Assembly (NCBI GenBank): GCA_030044455.1
Contig: JASHVU010000731.1
Span: forward strand, 1 to 5,881
From: Acidobacteriaceae bacterium
Lineage (GTDB): Bacteria > Acidobacteriota > Terriglobia > Terriglobales > Acidobacteriaceae
Direction of reading: 5' to 3'
DNA: 5,881 bases
Numbering within the stretch: the stretch's first letter is position 1; the number at the start of each line of letters is the position of its first letter. Under the pieces are notes generated by a model that was not told the origin of the DNA, did no database searches, and saw only the letters and a program-made list of their open reading frames with translations. A program made the position numbers and the translations under genes. Positions 1 through 5,405 of this stretch are shown in pieces.

Positions 1-1
1 T

Positions 2-100
2 GCTTCGGGCAAGCCCATTCTTGGCGTGGCCTTCGAGCCCTCCGGCGAACCGCGCTTCTCAAGCTCCGCAGCGCGGCAATCGTCGACCTTGAGCGACTAA
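2..100 (+). CDS. C-terminal tail of an unidentified upstream gene (partial)
   Basis: Frame 2 is open from the window edge to a TAA at 98-100 and gives 32 residues that read like ordinary protein (it contains GKPILGVAFEPSGEP, then a Ser/Ala-rich end). Third codon positions are mostly G or C, as in the genes that follow. The other two forward frames give Arg-rich or Pro/Arg-rich translations typical of shadows. I do not recognise the family from this tail. It ends 102 bp before the dehydrogenase and is on the same strand, so it could be the previous gene of the same operon. Sequence to the left of the window would settle both identity and frame. Confidence 0.4.
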   Translation, partial: ASGKPILGVAFEPSGEPRFSSSAARQSSTLSD

Positions 101-187
101 CGCAACCGTGCGCGTGTAAACTTTGAAAATCCGCTGCGGTTCATACGCGCGGGGTAAAGTTGACTGAGACTTTGCGGCCCACTCCCC

Positions 188-193
188 AAGGAG
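188..193 (+). promoter_or_regulatory. Ribosome binding site of iolA/mmsA
   Basis: A perfect AAGGAG lies 9 nt before the ATG at 203. It supports that start over any internal ATG. No convincing -35/-10 pair was found in the 102 bp between the upstream stop and this gene. A TTGAAA at 123-128 has no matching -10 at the right distance. Confidence 0.8.
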
Positions 194-202
194 CCACTAA
201 CC

Positions 203-1675
203 ATGCCTGAACGCTTGCAGAATTTTATCGACGGCGCCTGGCGCGCGTCCTCCGCCACCCAGGCGCTTAACGTGATCAACCCCGCGTCGGCCACGGTGCT
301 GGCCGAAGTCCCGCTCTCGCCAGCGCAAGACGTCAACCTGGCGGTCGAAACAGCGGAGCGCGCATTCATCAGCTGGCGCCGCACTCCGGTTGTCGATCGC
401 GTGCAGCCGCTCTTCAAGCTCAAGATGCTGCTTGAGGAGCATCGTGACGAGCTGGCGCTTTCCATCACCGACGAGTGCGGCAAGACCTTGTCTGAAAGCA
501 AAGGAGAGATGCAGCGGGCCATCGAGAATGTTGAGACCGCGTGCGGCATGCCCACGCTCATTCAGGGCACCAACTGCGAAGACATCGCCGCCGGCATCGA
601 CGAGCATATGATCCGGCAACCGCTCGGCGTGGTGGCCGCGATAACGCCGTTTAACTTCCCCGGCATGATTCCCTTCTGGTTCATGCCCTACGCCGTGGCC
701 GCGGGCAACTGCTTCCTGCTCAAACCGTCCGAACGCGTACCCATCACTTCACAAAAGCTCTATGCACTCTTCCAGCAGGCTGACTTTCCGCCCGGCGTAG
801 TGCAGCTGGTCAACGGCGGCCGCGACACAGTGAACGCCATCCTCGACCATCCCGGCATTCGCGCCGTCAGTTTTGTGGGTTCCACGGCCACGGCACGCTA
901 CATTTACAGCCGTGCTGCAGCCAACGGCAAGCGCGCACAGTGCCAGGGCGGCGCCAAGAACCCGGTGGTGGTGATGCCTGACGCCGACATGGAAATGGCC
1001 ACGCGCATCCTTGCTGACTCGGCCTTTGGCTGCGCGGGCCAGCGGTGTCTGGCGGCGTCAGTAGCGATTACCGTGGGCGAGGCGCGGCCCGGCTTTATCG
1101 AGCAGATTGTCGCTAATGCCGCCAACCGAAAAGTGGGTTACGGTGCGGAGCCGGGAATTGAAATGGGTCCCGTCATCTCGGCTGAGAGCAAAACGCGCAT
1201 CGAAGGACTGATTGCCAAGGGCGCGAGCGGCGGCGCACGAATTCTTGTGGATGGCCGCGGCAGGAAAATCCCCGAATATGAAGACGGCTACTTTGTCTTC
1301 CCGACGATTCTAGACGATGTTGCACCCGACGCCGAAGCTGCGCGGACCGAAATCTTTGGCCCGGTGCTGAGCCTGATGCACGCAAGCACAATTGAAGAAG
1401 CTATCGCTCTGGTGAACGGGCGCAGCTATGGCAACATGGCCTGCATTTTTACCACCGACGGCGCCAATGCGCGGCGTTTCCGCTACGAAGTGAACGCCGG
1501 CAACGTGGGCATCAACGTGGGCGTGGCCGCGCCCATGTCAACCTTCCCTTTCAGCGGCTGGGGCGAGAGTTTCTTCGGAGACTTGCACGCGCAGGCGCAG
1601 CACTCCGTCGAGTTCTTCACCCAGACCAAGATCGTTGTGGAGCGCTGGCCGCGTGAGTGGAGCCGGAAGTTCTAG
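203..1675 (+). CDS. iolA: CoA-acylating methylmalonate/malonate-semialdehyde dehydrogenase
   Basis: A 490-residue aldehyde dehydrogenase of the MmsA/IolA type. The family oxidises (methyl)malonate semialdehyde with NAD+ and CoA, releasing CO2 and giving acetyl-CoA or propionyl-CoA. It is the last step of myo-inositol breakdown and also part of valine catabolism, and it is cytosolic. Visible hallmarks are the substrate/cofactor motif TPFNFP at 148-153 with Asn151, Lys174 in LLKPSE, the Rossmann turn GSTATA at 226-231, the catalytic Cys282 in AGQRC with Arg281 before it, and EIFGPV at 383-388. The C-terminal signature [14 protein letters not shown] is typical of the family. The general-base Glu of hydrolytic ALDHs is replaced (CQGGAKNP at 247-254), as expected for CoA-dependent members. 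Length is normal. The nearby inositol dehydrogenase and transporter favour an inositol role (iolA) over valine (mmsA), but sequence alone does not separate the two. Confidence 0.92.
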   Translation: MPERLQNFIDGAWRASSATQALNVINPASATVLAEVPLSPAQDVNLAVETAERAFISWRRTPVVDRVQPLFKLKMLLEEHRDELALSITDECGKTLSESKGEMQRAIENVETACGMPTLIQGTNCEDIAAGIDEHMIRQPLGVVAAITPFNFPGMIPFWFMPYAVAAGNCFLLKPSERVPITSQKLYALFQQADFPPGVVQLVNGGRDTVNAILDHPGIRAVSFVGSTATARYIYSRAAANGKRAQCQGGAKNPVVVMPDADMEMATRILADSAFGCAGQRCLAASVAITVGEARPGFIEQIVANAANRKVGYGAEPGIEMGPVISAESKTRIEGLIAKGASGGARILVDGRGRKIPEYEDGYFVFPTILDDVAPDAEAARTEIFGPVLSLMHASTIEEAIALVNGRSYGNMACIFTTDGANARRFRYEVNAGNVGINVGVAAPMSTFPFSGWGESFFGDLHAQAQHSVEFFTQTKIVVERWPREWSRKF

Positions 1676-1679
1676 AAGC

Positions 1680-1707
1680 AGCCAATAGCCAACAGCCAGT
1701 AGCCAAT
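1680..1707 (+). repeat. Four-copy heptamer tandem repeat
   Basis: Four contiguous 7-bp units follow the iolA stop codon by 4 bp: AGCCAAT, AGCCAAC, AGCCAGT, AGCCAAT. Units 1 and 4 are identical and all share AGCCA. Short degenerate heptamer runs of this sort also occur at 4333-4353 and 5466-5479, with different unit sequences. A 7-bp unit is out of phase with codons and this stretch is outside any gene. Confidence 0.85.
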
Positions 1708-1725
1708 ACAGAACTAGCTGGGTGC

Positions 1726-1754
1726 CCCAGGTCCATCGCACTTGAGGACCTGGG
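1726..1754. repeat. 9-bp perfect hairpin downstream of iolA
   Basis: CCCAGGTCC (1726-1734) and GGACCTGGG (1746-1754) form a perfect 9-bp stem with an 11-nt loop. It lies 50 bp after the iolA stop. It has no following T-run (AGACCATGAA follows), so it is not a classic intrinsic terminator. It could be a REP-like dispersed element, a 3' end stabiliser or a weak terminator for iolA. The GGGTGCCC context just before the stem resembles dispersed hairpin elements I associate with acidobacterial genomes. That last point is recollection, not a search. Confidence 0.6.
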
Positions 1755-1783
1755 AGACCATGAATTTCACTAACCACTTCCGG

Positions 1784-1789
1784 TATGAT
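1784..1789 (+). promoter_or_regulatory. Possible -10 element for iolG operon
   Basis: TATGAT differs from TATAAT at one position and lies 109 bp before the iolG start, after the hairpin that separates it from iolA. At a 17-nt spacer the -35 position (1761-1766, TGAATT) is poor, so this rests on the -10 alone. The 222-bp gap between iolA and iolG makes a separate promoter for iolG plausible. Confidence 0.3.
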
Positions 1790-1849
1790 TCTTTGCGATC
1801 CTTTAATGCGATCTCAACATCCTCAGATGCTTGGCTTCAGCACGACAGA

Positions 1850-1880
1850 AGCTGAAAGCGGATGGCCGAGAGCTGAAAGC
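1850..1880 (+). repeat. Two direct copies of AGCTGAAAGC
   Basis: The 10-mer AGCTGAAAGC occurs at 1850-1859 and exactly again at 1871-1880, a 21-bp step, just upstream of the iolG start. Each copy contains an imperfect inverted pair (AGCT..AGC). It may be another degenerate heptamer remnant (21 = 3 x 7) or a paired operator site. The sequence does not decide. Confidence 0.5.
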
Positions 1881-1897
1881 TGCTTTTCGAGGCAATC

Positions 1898-2914
1898 ATG
1901 AGTAGGAAGCTTCGCTTTGGAATTCTGGGGGCCGGCCGCATCGGCCCCGTTCATGCTGAAACGCTGGCCTACCGCGCGCCCCAGGCGGAGTGCGTGGTCA
2001 TCGCCGACATCAATCTCGCCGCGGCCGAAGCGGTTGCCGCGCGATACAGCATTCCCAACGTTGTCGATTCTGCGACAGCCGTCATCGACGATCCAGGCAT
2101 CGACGCCATCGTTCTGTGCACGCCGACCAACACCCACGCCGGCATCATTGCGCATGCGGCACAGGCCGGTAAGCACATCTTTTGCGAGAAGCCGGTCTCG
2201 CAAAGCCTGGCGGAGATCGACGCTTCTATCGCCGCTGTTGAAGCTGCAGGCGTCAAAATGCAGGTGGGCTTTAACCGCCGCTTCGACTCCAACTTCATGC
2301 GGGTGCGCAAGGCAGTCGAATCTGGCGAAATCGGCACACCCAACCTGTTCCACATCGTCAGCCGCGATCCATTTCCACCGCCGCTCAGTTATCTGCGGCC
2401 CTCGGGAGGCATCTTTCTTGACATGATGATTCACGATTTCGACATGGCGCGCTTCCTCATGGGCGAAGTTGAAGAAGTGTTTGCGTCAGGCGCGGTGCTC
2501 GTCGATCCGGGCTTTGCCGCTGAAGATGACTTCGATACCGCCATTGCGATGCTTAAGTTCGCGAGCGGCGCAATCGGCACCATCGACAACAGCCGAAAAT
2601 CCACCTTTGGATACGACCAGCGTGTTGAGATTCTGGGCAGCAAGGGTAAGATCGCCACTGAAAACCGCTACTCAAACGAAGTGGTGGTCAGCGGCGAAAA
2701 ATGTGTTTACACTGATCTGCCGCATAACTTTTTCATGCAGCGTTATCCTGAAAGCTTTGCGCTGGAGTTGCAGATGTTTGTCGAGGCCGTGCTTGAAGAT
2801 AAGCCGGTGCCGGTGACTGGCGCCGATAGCCGCGCGCCGGTGGTGATGGCGTTGGCCGCGCGCAAGTCAGTGGACGAACGCAGGCCGGTGCGGCTGGCGG
2901 AGATTTCATCGTGA
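1898..2914 (+). CDS. iolG: Gfo/Idh/MocA oxidoreductase, probable inositol 2-dehydrogenase
   Basis: A 338-residue NAD-dependent dehydrogenase. IolG oxidises myo-inositol to 2-keto-myo-inositol, the first step of inositol catabolism, in the cytosol. The N-terminal Rossmann domain starts with GILGAGRIG at 8-16. Asp37 after the second strand suggests NAD+ over NADP+. The family motif EKP is at 97-99 with catalytic Lys98. The C-terminal sheet domain carries Asp175 and His179 in DMMIHDFD, matching the Lys/Asp/His catalytic set known for the Bacillus enzyme. The ATG at 1898 has GAGG (1889-1892) 5 nt upstream and begins right at the Rossmann strand, so the start is secure. Its stop overlaps the next gene by 4 bp (GTGA). 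Other cyclitol or sugar substrates, such as scyllo-inositol, cannot be excluded. The nearby iolA supports inositol. Confidence 0.82.
   Translation: MSRKLRFGILGAGRIGPVHAETLAYRAPQAECVVIADINLAAAEAVAARYSIPNVVDSATAVIDDPGIDAIVLCTPTNTHAGIIAHAAQAGKHIFCEKPVSQSLAEIDASIAAVEAAGVKMQVGFNRRFDSNFMRVRKAVESGEIGTPNLFHIVSRDPFPPPLSYLRPSGGIFLDMMIHDFDMARFLMGEVEEVFASGAVLVDPGFAAEDDFDTAIAMLKFASGAIGTIDNSRKSTFGYDQRVEILGSKGKIATENRYSNEVVVSGEKCVYTDLPHNFFMQRYPESFALELQMFVEAVLEDKPVPVTGADSRAPVVMALAARKSVDERRPVRLAEISS
2899..2902 (+). promoter_or_regulatory. Ribosome binding site of the 40-aa ORF
   Basis: GGAG inside the end of iolG sits 8 nt before the GTG at 2911, an ideal spacing. It is the main evidence that the short overlapping ORF is translated. 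Confidence 0.6.
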
Positions 2915-3033
2915 AGCGTTCAAGCCGTATATTGACTGTTCTCGCCATTGCCACCGATGTGCACTTCTGGGTTCCCGTAGTGGTGCTCGTCTTTGGTGTG
3001 GTTTTCTTAATGGTTCTCCAGGTGACACGTTGA
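2911..3033 (+). CDS. 40-residue single-span membrane microprotein, translationally coupled
   Basis: A short gene lies between iolG and the transporter. The GTG start overlaps the iolG stop (GTGA, 2911-2914), and the TGA stop overlaps the TTG start of the transporter (TTGA, 3030-3033). A GGAG lies 8 nt upstream of the start. The product has a basic N-terminus (Lys2, Arg3, Arg6), then TDVHFWVP at 15-22, then an unbroken hydrophobic stretch to about residue 37 (VVVLVFGVVFLMVLQ), ending in Thr-Arg. This predicts one inner-membrane helix with the N-terminus inside by the positive-inside rule. It lacks a lipobox and a signal-peptidase site, so it is not an obvious signal peptide. I do not recognise a family. 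By context it may be a small accessory subunit or stabiliser of the following transporter. That role is inference. Confidence 0.65.
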   Translation: MKRSSRILTVLAIATDVHFWVPVVVLVFGVVFLMVLQVTR

Positions 3034-4325
3034 CTTCTGGCGCAACCACGGCACGCGCGCGTTCCACTATCTCTCTGCACCGACTGGGAGTTTTCTGCGG
3101 TTTTGCGGCCGCGATTTGGCTGGGCAGTGCCGAAGCCCCAACCAAACTGGTCAGCGCAGGTTTTTCGCCATTCATCATCTCCATGGGGATGGTGATGGGC
3201 GCGTTTGTTGCGCGCTGGTCGCTGCCCACTGCCATCAAGGGCACGCGATTCTTGTTTGCCGATCTGCGTGACAAGCCGCACCTTGTGGTGTGGGCAATGC
3301 TGGGGGGAATGCTGTGGGCGGTGGGCAATACGCTCACCATCTTTGCCGTGCGCGATGTGGGGCTGGCCATTGCATTTCCTCTCTGGAATACGAATTCGCT
3401 GGTTGGACTGCTGTGGGGTTGTCTGCTTTTCAAAGAATTGCGCGGCTCGCGCACCCGCGACTGGGCCCAGGTGCTGGGCGGCGCCGCAGCTATCGTCATT
3501 GGCGCCGCGGTGCTGGCGGTGGCTACGTCCGAGCGTTCGGGCGGCGCGCCACATCGCGCTTTCGTGGGCATTGTGGCCGCGCTGGGCGCGGGCGTGCTAT
3601 TCGGCACCATGTATATCCCTTACCGCAAGGCTTACATCAGCGGAATGAATCCGCTTTCGCTGGTCACCATCTTCACCTTCGGCGAGGTGATTACCATCGT
3701 TGCGCTCGGGCTGGTCTTTTACGGCAGCGCGGGCAAGCTTGCGGTGGAACTGCACCGCGCGCGACCCATGCTCTTCTGGCCGTTCGTAGGCGGATTCTGC
3801 TGGGTAATCGGCGATCTCTTTCAGCAGTACGCCGCCAAGTACATTGGCATCGGGCGGGGCATTCCGCTGTCGAATACCAACCAGCTTTGGGGACTGGCGT
3901 GGGGCGCACTGGTGTTTGCCGAATTCGACGGGCTGTCGAATTGGGGCCGGGTGCTGATAATCACCGGGTCGTTAATCATGATCGCCGGCGCAGTATCGAT
4001 CAGCTTGGCCGAGCCACCGGCAACAGAGCTTGAGAACTGGAACGCAGCCATGCTGCGAGAGTGCCGGCGCTATTGCCTCAATGCAGACAGCGTGGCGGCC
4101 GTTGTGGGTGGCGACGACCCGCTCGCCGATATTCCTCATCAGCGCCGCTGGTGGGAGATTGCAATCATGCTTGCGGCCTTCGGTGTCTTTGTGTGGCTGG
4201 CCTTCGGCACGCACGCCCAGCACATTAAAGTGAGCCTGCCGTGGATGATTGTGCTCACCGTCGGCACCTTTATTCCGCTCGTGGTGGTGGGAACGATGCT
4301 GCACCGGCGGACGAGGTTCTCGTGA
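3030..4325 (+). CDS. GRP/DMT-superfamily sugar transporter with extra C-terminal membrane hairpin
   Basis: A 431-residue inner-membrane permease resembling the glucose/ribose porter (GRP) branch of the drug/metabolite transporter superfamily, which imports sugars with H+ or Na+. Two five-helix halves are visible (about 17-166 and 177-326). Each carries a related motif in its fourth helix: WNTNSLVGLLWG at 119-130 and SNTNQLWGLAWG at 281-292. This marks the internal duplication. After helix 10 comes a polar 47-residue loop (327-373, with Cys345 and Cys349) and two more predicted helices (375-393, 403-423), more than the usual ten. The start is TTG at 3030 because no ATG/GTG fits upstream and the next Met is inside helix 2. 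AGGTGA (3020-3025) lies only 4 nt before it, so coupling to the preceding 40-aa ORF probably drives initiation. The substrate is unknown; neighbours suggest inositol or a related sugar. Confidence 0.75.
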   Translation: MTSGATTARARSTISLHRLGVFCGFAAAIWLGSAEAPTKLVSAGFSPFIISMGMVMGAFVARWSLPTAIKGTRFLFADLRDKPHLVVWAMLGGMLWAVGNTLTIFAVRDVGLAIAFPLWNTNSLVGLLWGCLLFKELRGSRTRDWAQVLGGAAAIVIGAAVLAVATSERSGGAPHRAFVGIVAALGAGVLFGTMYIPYRKAYISGMNPLSLVTIFTFGEVITIVALGLVFYGSAGKLAVELHRARPMLFWPFVGGFCWVIGDLFQQYAAKYIGIGRGIPLSNTNQLWGLAWGALVFAEFDGLSNWGRVLIITGSLIMIAGAVSISLAEPPATELENWNAAMLRECRRYCLNADSVAAVVGGDDPLADIPHQRRWWEIAIMLAAFGVFVWLAFGTHAQHIKVSLPWMIVLTVGTFIPLVVVGTMLHRRTRFS

Positions 4326-4332
4326 GAGACAG

Positions 4333-4353
4333 TTGTCAGTGATCAGTGGTCAG
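4333..4353 (+). repeat. Three-copy heptamer tandem repeat
   Basis: Three contiguous 7-bp units start 8 bp after the transporter stop codon: TTGTCAG, TGATCAG, TGGTCAG (consensus TGNTCAG). The period matches the repeat behind iolA, but the unit sequence is different. Confidence 0.75.
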
Positions 4354-4377
4354 GACGCCGGCGATCGGTGGACAGGG

Positions 4378-4397
4378 GATTCTTCGCTCGAAGAATC
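4378..4397. repeat. 9-bp perfect palindrome downstream of the transporter
   Basis: GATTCTTCG (4378-4386) and CGAAGAATC (4389-4397) are exact reverse complements separated by CT; in RNA the inner pairs would open to a small loop. It lies 52 bp after the transporter stop. GAATTGAAAAG follows, with no T-run, so an intrinsic-terminator role on the + strand is only possible, not shown. It might instead be a binding site for a dimeric regulator. Confidence 0.5.
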
Positions 4398-4414
4398 GAA
4401 TTGAAAAGTGGCGC

Positions 4415-4498
4415 TTAAGTGCCCTTAAAAGGGGCTTGAATGCCCTTAAGTGGCCCTTAAATGGCCTTAAACCGGGCTTATTTGGCCTTATTTGCAGT
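4415..4498 (+). repeat. Phased TTA/GGCC array, eight units at 10.5-bp period
   Basis: Eight units begin with TT at 4415, 4425, 4436, 4446, 4457, 4467, 4478 and 4488. The spacing is therefore 10, 11, 10, 11, 10, 11, 10. Seven begin TTA, and the third begins TTG. Each unit pairs an AT-rich half (TTAA, TTAT) with a GC-rich half (GCCC, GGCC, GGGC). Taken in pairs it is four 21-bp direct repeats. The spacing equals one DNA helical turn, so AT steps recur on the same face. The frequent TAA triplets rule out coding. The array lies upstream of a possible -10 and of the unknown protein gene. Possible roles are intrinsically bent DNA, a protein-binding (iteron-like) array, or part of a dispersed repeat. 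Confidence 0.8.
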
Positions 4499-4530
4499 CA
4501 CTGATGCGTACTGAGCCGGCTTCGGTTAGC

Positions 4531-4536
4531 TATTAT
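4531..4536 (+). promoter_or_regulatory. Possible -10 element upstream of the unknown protein
   Basis: TATTAT matches five of six positions of TATAAT in a locally AT-rich stretch between the phased array and the twin hairpins. The -35 position at normal spacing (4508-4513, GTACTG) is poor. If used, the transcript would have a leader of about 205 nt that includes both hairpins and the G-run. Confidence 0.25.
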
Positions 4537-4548
4537 TTTCAATGATTT

Positions 4549-4566
4549 AAGGGCCTCCCGGCCCTT
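4549..4566. repeat. 7-bp hairpin with tetraloop
   Basis: AAGGGCC (4549-4555) and GGCCCTT (4560-4566) form a perfect GC-rich stem around the loop TCCC. CCAAGA follows, not a T-run. It is the first of two neighbouring hairpins, 5 bp before the next. Confidence 0.65.
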
Positions 4567-4571
4567 CCAAG

Positions 4572-4603
4572 ACCCCCAAGAAATGGGGGTGGTGGGTGGG
4601 GGG
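4572..4603. repeat. Second hairpin followed by a G-rich run
   Basis: ACCCCCA (4572-4578) and TGGGGGT (4584-4590) form a perfect 7-bp stem around AAGAA. The 3' arm continues into G tracts of 5, 2, 3 and 6 separated by single T (4585-4603), then TATTTTTCTTT. On the + strand the T-rich tail after a strong stem and G-run gives a terminator-like profile. Only three tracts have three or more G, so at best a two-layer G-quadruplex is expected, and it would compete with the hairpin. Confidence 0.5.
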
Positions 4604-4747
4604 TATTTTTCTTTGGACGTGCGCCGAGGGCAGCTCCAGCGCTACCGAGGGTTGCGGGTTTGGAGTTGTTGCCATGGATCGAGTATGCGCCGGAGGGTGA
4701 TAATTCCCGGCAACGGCAAGAGAAGAATATGCGGCCGAGCGGTCACG

Positions 4748-5383
4748 ATGGGTAACATGAGTTCGATGGAGCTCTTTGCAGTATTTGAAACCTGGCATCT
4801 CGGCGATGGAAACTATCCGGCGCCTGAGAAGGGGCAGCTCGTCAACCTGTCATTCGAATTGAGCCCTGATGAACTGACGGTGGCTGAAGGGAGTGCTAGC
4901 CTCAGGTTTCAACACGTCGATCAAGCACTCTACGAATTCACCGGCGAGATCATTCGTGTATACGGCACAGCGGAACGATCAGATCGGATTGTAGTGTTAG
5001 AGACAGACGGCTTCCGATTCTACATAAACTCAGACAAAGCACTACACCTTAAATGCGGAGAGACCGTTTCAGGGAAGGGGACCTTGCTTTATGACCACTA
5101 CATCTGGGTCGAGTTTCTATCTGATTATCCCGATCCGCCGAACTTGTTTTACACGCTGCGAATCAGCCAGATTTGGCGGTATAGGATTCCGGAAAGATTC
5201 ATCCACCGATCTGAGAGAGTGACCTCTTACCCTACTCGGGTCAATCTCGAGGAGTACGCCTCAAGCGACATTTCAGTCGTCGAATCCGTTCCGTGGGGCG
5301 GGGATGGGTTTGAAAACTACGTTGTCCAGCTTACAGATCATGAGATTCCTGAATTGCCGGTGCCGCATACGTTCTTTCATTGA
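4748..5383 (+). CDS. Unrecognised acidic soluble protein
   Basis: The open frame runs to a TGA at 5381-5383. The frame extends back to 4583, but its first 55 residues are Gly/Arg/Cys-rich and come from the hairpin/G-run region, so I do not count them. Candidate starts are ATG 4748, 4757 and 4766 (211, 208 or 205 residues). None has a strong ribosome binding site; GAG at 4737-4739 suits 4748. The conserved-looking part opens with ELFAVFETWHLGDGNYPAP and continues with alternating hydrophobic and polar stretches that suggest a beta-rich fold. There is no signal peptide or membrane helix. It is rich in Asp/Glu and aromatics and ends PVPHTFFH. Codon use is less GC-biased than in the genes to the left, which fits acquisition from elsewhere. 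I recognise no family and assign no function. Confidence 0.7.
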   Translation: MGNMSSMELFAVFETWHLGDGNYPAPEKGQLVNLSFELSPDELTVAEGSASLRFQHVDQALYEFTGEIIRVYGTAERSDRIVVLETDGFRFYINSDKALHLKCGETVSGKGTLLYDHYIWVEFLSDYPDPPNLFYTLRISQIWRYRIPERFIHRSERVTSYPTRVNLEEYASSDISVVESVPWGGDGFENYVVQLTDHEIPELPVPHTFFH

Positions 5384-5405
5384 AGGCCGCGAATAGAAAC
5401 CGCAG

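Larger units (their letters stand above)
4326..4747. other. Structured 422-bp intergenic region without a convincing gene
   Basis: Between the transporter stop and the most likely start of the unknown protein there is no ORF with protein-like composition on either strand. In order the region holds a heptamer repeat, a 9-bp hairpin, a 10.5-bp phased TTA array, a TATTAT element, two neighbouring 7-bp hairpins and a G-run. Local GC content drops in the array and around 4530-4550. The region could be a composite dispersed repeat, a long leader of the downstream gene, or both. Confidence 0.6.

Noticed and set aside
97..619. Minus-strand ORFs opposite the start of iolA
   Set aside because: Shadow frames over a gene with unambiguous ALDH motifs; compositions are Ser/Arg-biased with no recognisable domain.
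1823..2434. 203-codon minus-strand ORF opposite iolG
   Set aside because: It covers the Rossmann and catalytic coding of iolG, has no supporting upstream signal and reads as an Asp/Gly/Arg-rich shadow.
2733..3610. Two long minus-strand ORFs (273 and 234 codons) opposite the microprotein and transporter
   Set aside because: Both translations are low-complexity Arg/Pro/Ser/Thr-rich, have no motif and no ribosome site, and mirror the GC-biased codons of the real + strand genes.
3290..4033. 247-codon + strand ORF inside the transporter
   Set aside because: It is an Arg/His/Gly-rich shift-frame shadow of the permease, whose own frame gives clear membrane helices and the duplicated NTN motif.
4415..4498. 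CRISPR array
   Set aside because: Units of 10-11 bp with no unique spacers of 25-40 bp and no cas genes nearby.
4585..4603. Three-layer G-quadruplex
   Set aside because: Only three separate tracts have three or more G, and the first is already paired in the hairpin; at most a weaker two-layer form is possible.
4583..4747. N-terminal 55-residue extension of the unknown protein
   Set aside because: It begins inside the G-run with no ribosome site and is Gly/Arg/Cys-rich, unlike the rest of the protein; starts at 4748-4766 fit better.
4547..4798. 83-codon minus-strand ORF over the twin hairpins
   Set aside because: His/Pro-rich translation produced by the C-runs of the hairpin region; it overlaps the start of the more credible + strand gene.
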